Shown: positions 63,694 through 64,000 of the stretch, piece after piece | How the letters are laid out: every line of letters begins with the position of its first letter | Numbering within the stretch: position 1 is the stretch's first letter | NCBI RefSeq assembly: GCF_035917415.1 | Contig: NZ_CP109073.1 | Coordinates: 1,843,001-1,907,000, forward strand | DNA from: Streptomyces sp. NBC_01803 | GTDB lineage: Bacteria > Actinomycetota > Actinomycetes > Streptomycetales > Streptomycetaceae | Length of the DNA stretch: 64,000 bases | Reading direction: 5' to 3' | Notes under the pieces: model-generated | What the model saw: only the letters and a program-made list of their open reading frames with translations | The model's database searches: none | Told to the model about the DNA's origin: nothing | Program-made: the position numbers and the translations under genes

Positions 63694-63910
63694 CCCGGTG
63701 CCCTGGACGGGCGAGGACGGCCCCTACGGACCGCTCGGCGTCCCCCTGGTGGACCTGCTCGACCGCGTCCTGGCCGCGGGCGTCGTGATCAGCGGCGATC
63801 TGGTCATCGCCATCGCCGAGGTGCCGCTGATCCGGGTCTCGCTCCAGGCGCTGATCTCCTCGGTCAACGACCGTGTGCCCTCGCCCTGGGCGGACGGCGG
63901 CCCGCTGTGA
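63680..63910 (+). CDS. gvpS: Gas vesicle protein GvpS (GvpA/J-like)
   Basis: A 76-residue GvpA-like protein: GPLGVPLVDLLDRVLAAGVV, ISGDLVIAIAEVPLIRVSLQ, ALISSVNDRVPSPWADGG. This is the shell fold with a short tail. ATG 63680 overlaps the gvpL end by 14 bases; GTG 63674 is an alternative. It overlaps gvpK by 4 bases. Confidence 0.9.
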   Translation: MATADPVPWTGEDGPYGPLGVPLVDLLDRVLAAGVVISGDLVIAIAEVPLIRVSLQALISSVNDRVPSPWADGGPL

Positions 63911-64000
63911 CCGGCGGTGGCATCGTCCCCGGACGGAGCGGAGGCCGCGCGCTGGACATCGCGCCGGAGACGGTCGGCCGGGACCTGGCCGCGCTGGTGC
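63907..64000 (+). CDS. gvpK: Gas vesicle protein GvpK, N-terminal part
   Basis: Only the first ~31 residues are in the window: a Gly/Arg-rich start, then RALDIAPETVGRDLAALV, which matches the conserved GvpK opening. GTG 63907 overlaps the gvpS stop. It is truncated by the right edge. Confidence 0.85.
   Translation, partial: MTGGGIVPGRSGGRALDIAPETVGRDLAALV

Overview
The window looks like a chromosomal segment of a Streptomyces species. GC content is very high with strong third-position GC bias, many genes start with GTG, and many neighbouring genes overlap by 4 bases. Marker genes are typical of the genus: the scy-filP polar cytoskeleton pair, the actinobacterial mismatch endonuclease NucS, the DUF6230/DUF6114 pair, a TTA-containing (bldA-type) gene, and a gas vesicle cluster in the order gvpO-A-F-G-Y-Z-J-L-S-K. 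I saw no tRNA or rRNA genes, no CRISPR array, no integrase and no intact insertion sequence.

Region 1 (1-7904) is accessory metabolism and possible defence. It holds the start of an amidohydrolase, a membrane-anchored NACHT NTPase, and an oxidation module: an EthA/MymA-like Baeyer-Villiger monooxygenase translationally coupled to an alpha/beta hydrolase, a divergent AraC/VirS-like regulator and a SadH-like dehydrogenase. The content resembles the virS-mymA locus of mycobacteria.

Region 2 (7905-12826) is less GC-rich in places and patchy. It contains an M23 peptidase, a methyltransferase, a small protein built from a tandem duplication, an XRE/DUF5753-DUF397 pair and a DUF7848 mini-operon. 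Decayed copies of the neighbouring genes lie at 8682-8775, so this stretch has been rearranged.

Region 3 (12827-55709) is mostly conserved core. Central carbon genes come first (pfkA, pta-ackA, pyk). They are followed by a DUF6230-DUF6114-acidic secreted protein operon, a thioredoxin/TPR co-chaperone, icmA, two DUF3817/MarR pairs, and a two-component system facing an acidic PepSY protein across a CTTCAGG-repeat operator region. Then come meaB, a thiolase and methylmalonyl-CoA epimerase, scy-filP, and two paralogous ABC exporters. Next are a TTA-containing luciferase-like oxidoreductase, a DcuS/CitA-type two-component system divergent from a dicarboxylate symporter, and nucS. The region ends with an NTPase with an unusual P-loop, a STAS protein, a hydroxyacyl-CoA dehydrogenase, a TetR-regulated DrrAB-like exporter and a cobalamin adenosyltransferase. 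IcmA, MeaB, the epimerase and the adenosyltransferase together support B12-dependent acyl-CoA metabolism, which the thiolase and hydroxyacyl-CoA dehydrogenase connect to C4 and C2 acyl-CoAs.

Region 4 (55791-64000) has two small DUF proteins, a membrane protein, a NarL-type two-component system and the gas vesicle cluster, which runs off the right edge in gvpK.

The most interesting signals are the virS-mymA-like module, a 46-bp near-perfect palindrome at 3307-3352, the CTTCAGG operator array between the Asp-rich sensor system and its acidic partner, the rearranged patch at 8.5-12.5 kb, several exact tandem repeats at regulatory positions (20 bp, 29 bp, 14 bp), and the Arg-substituted Walker A motif.
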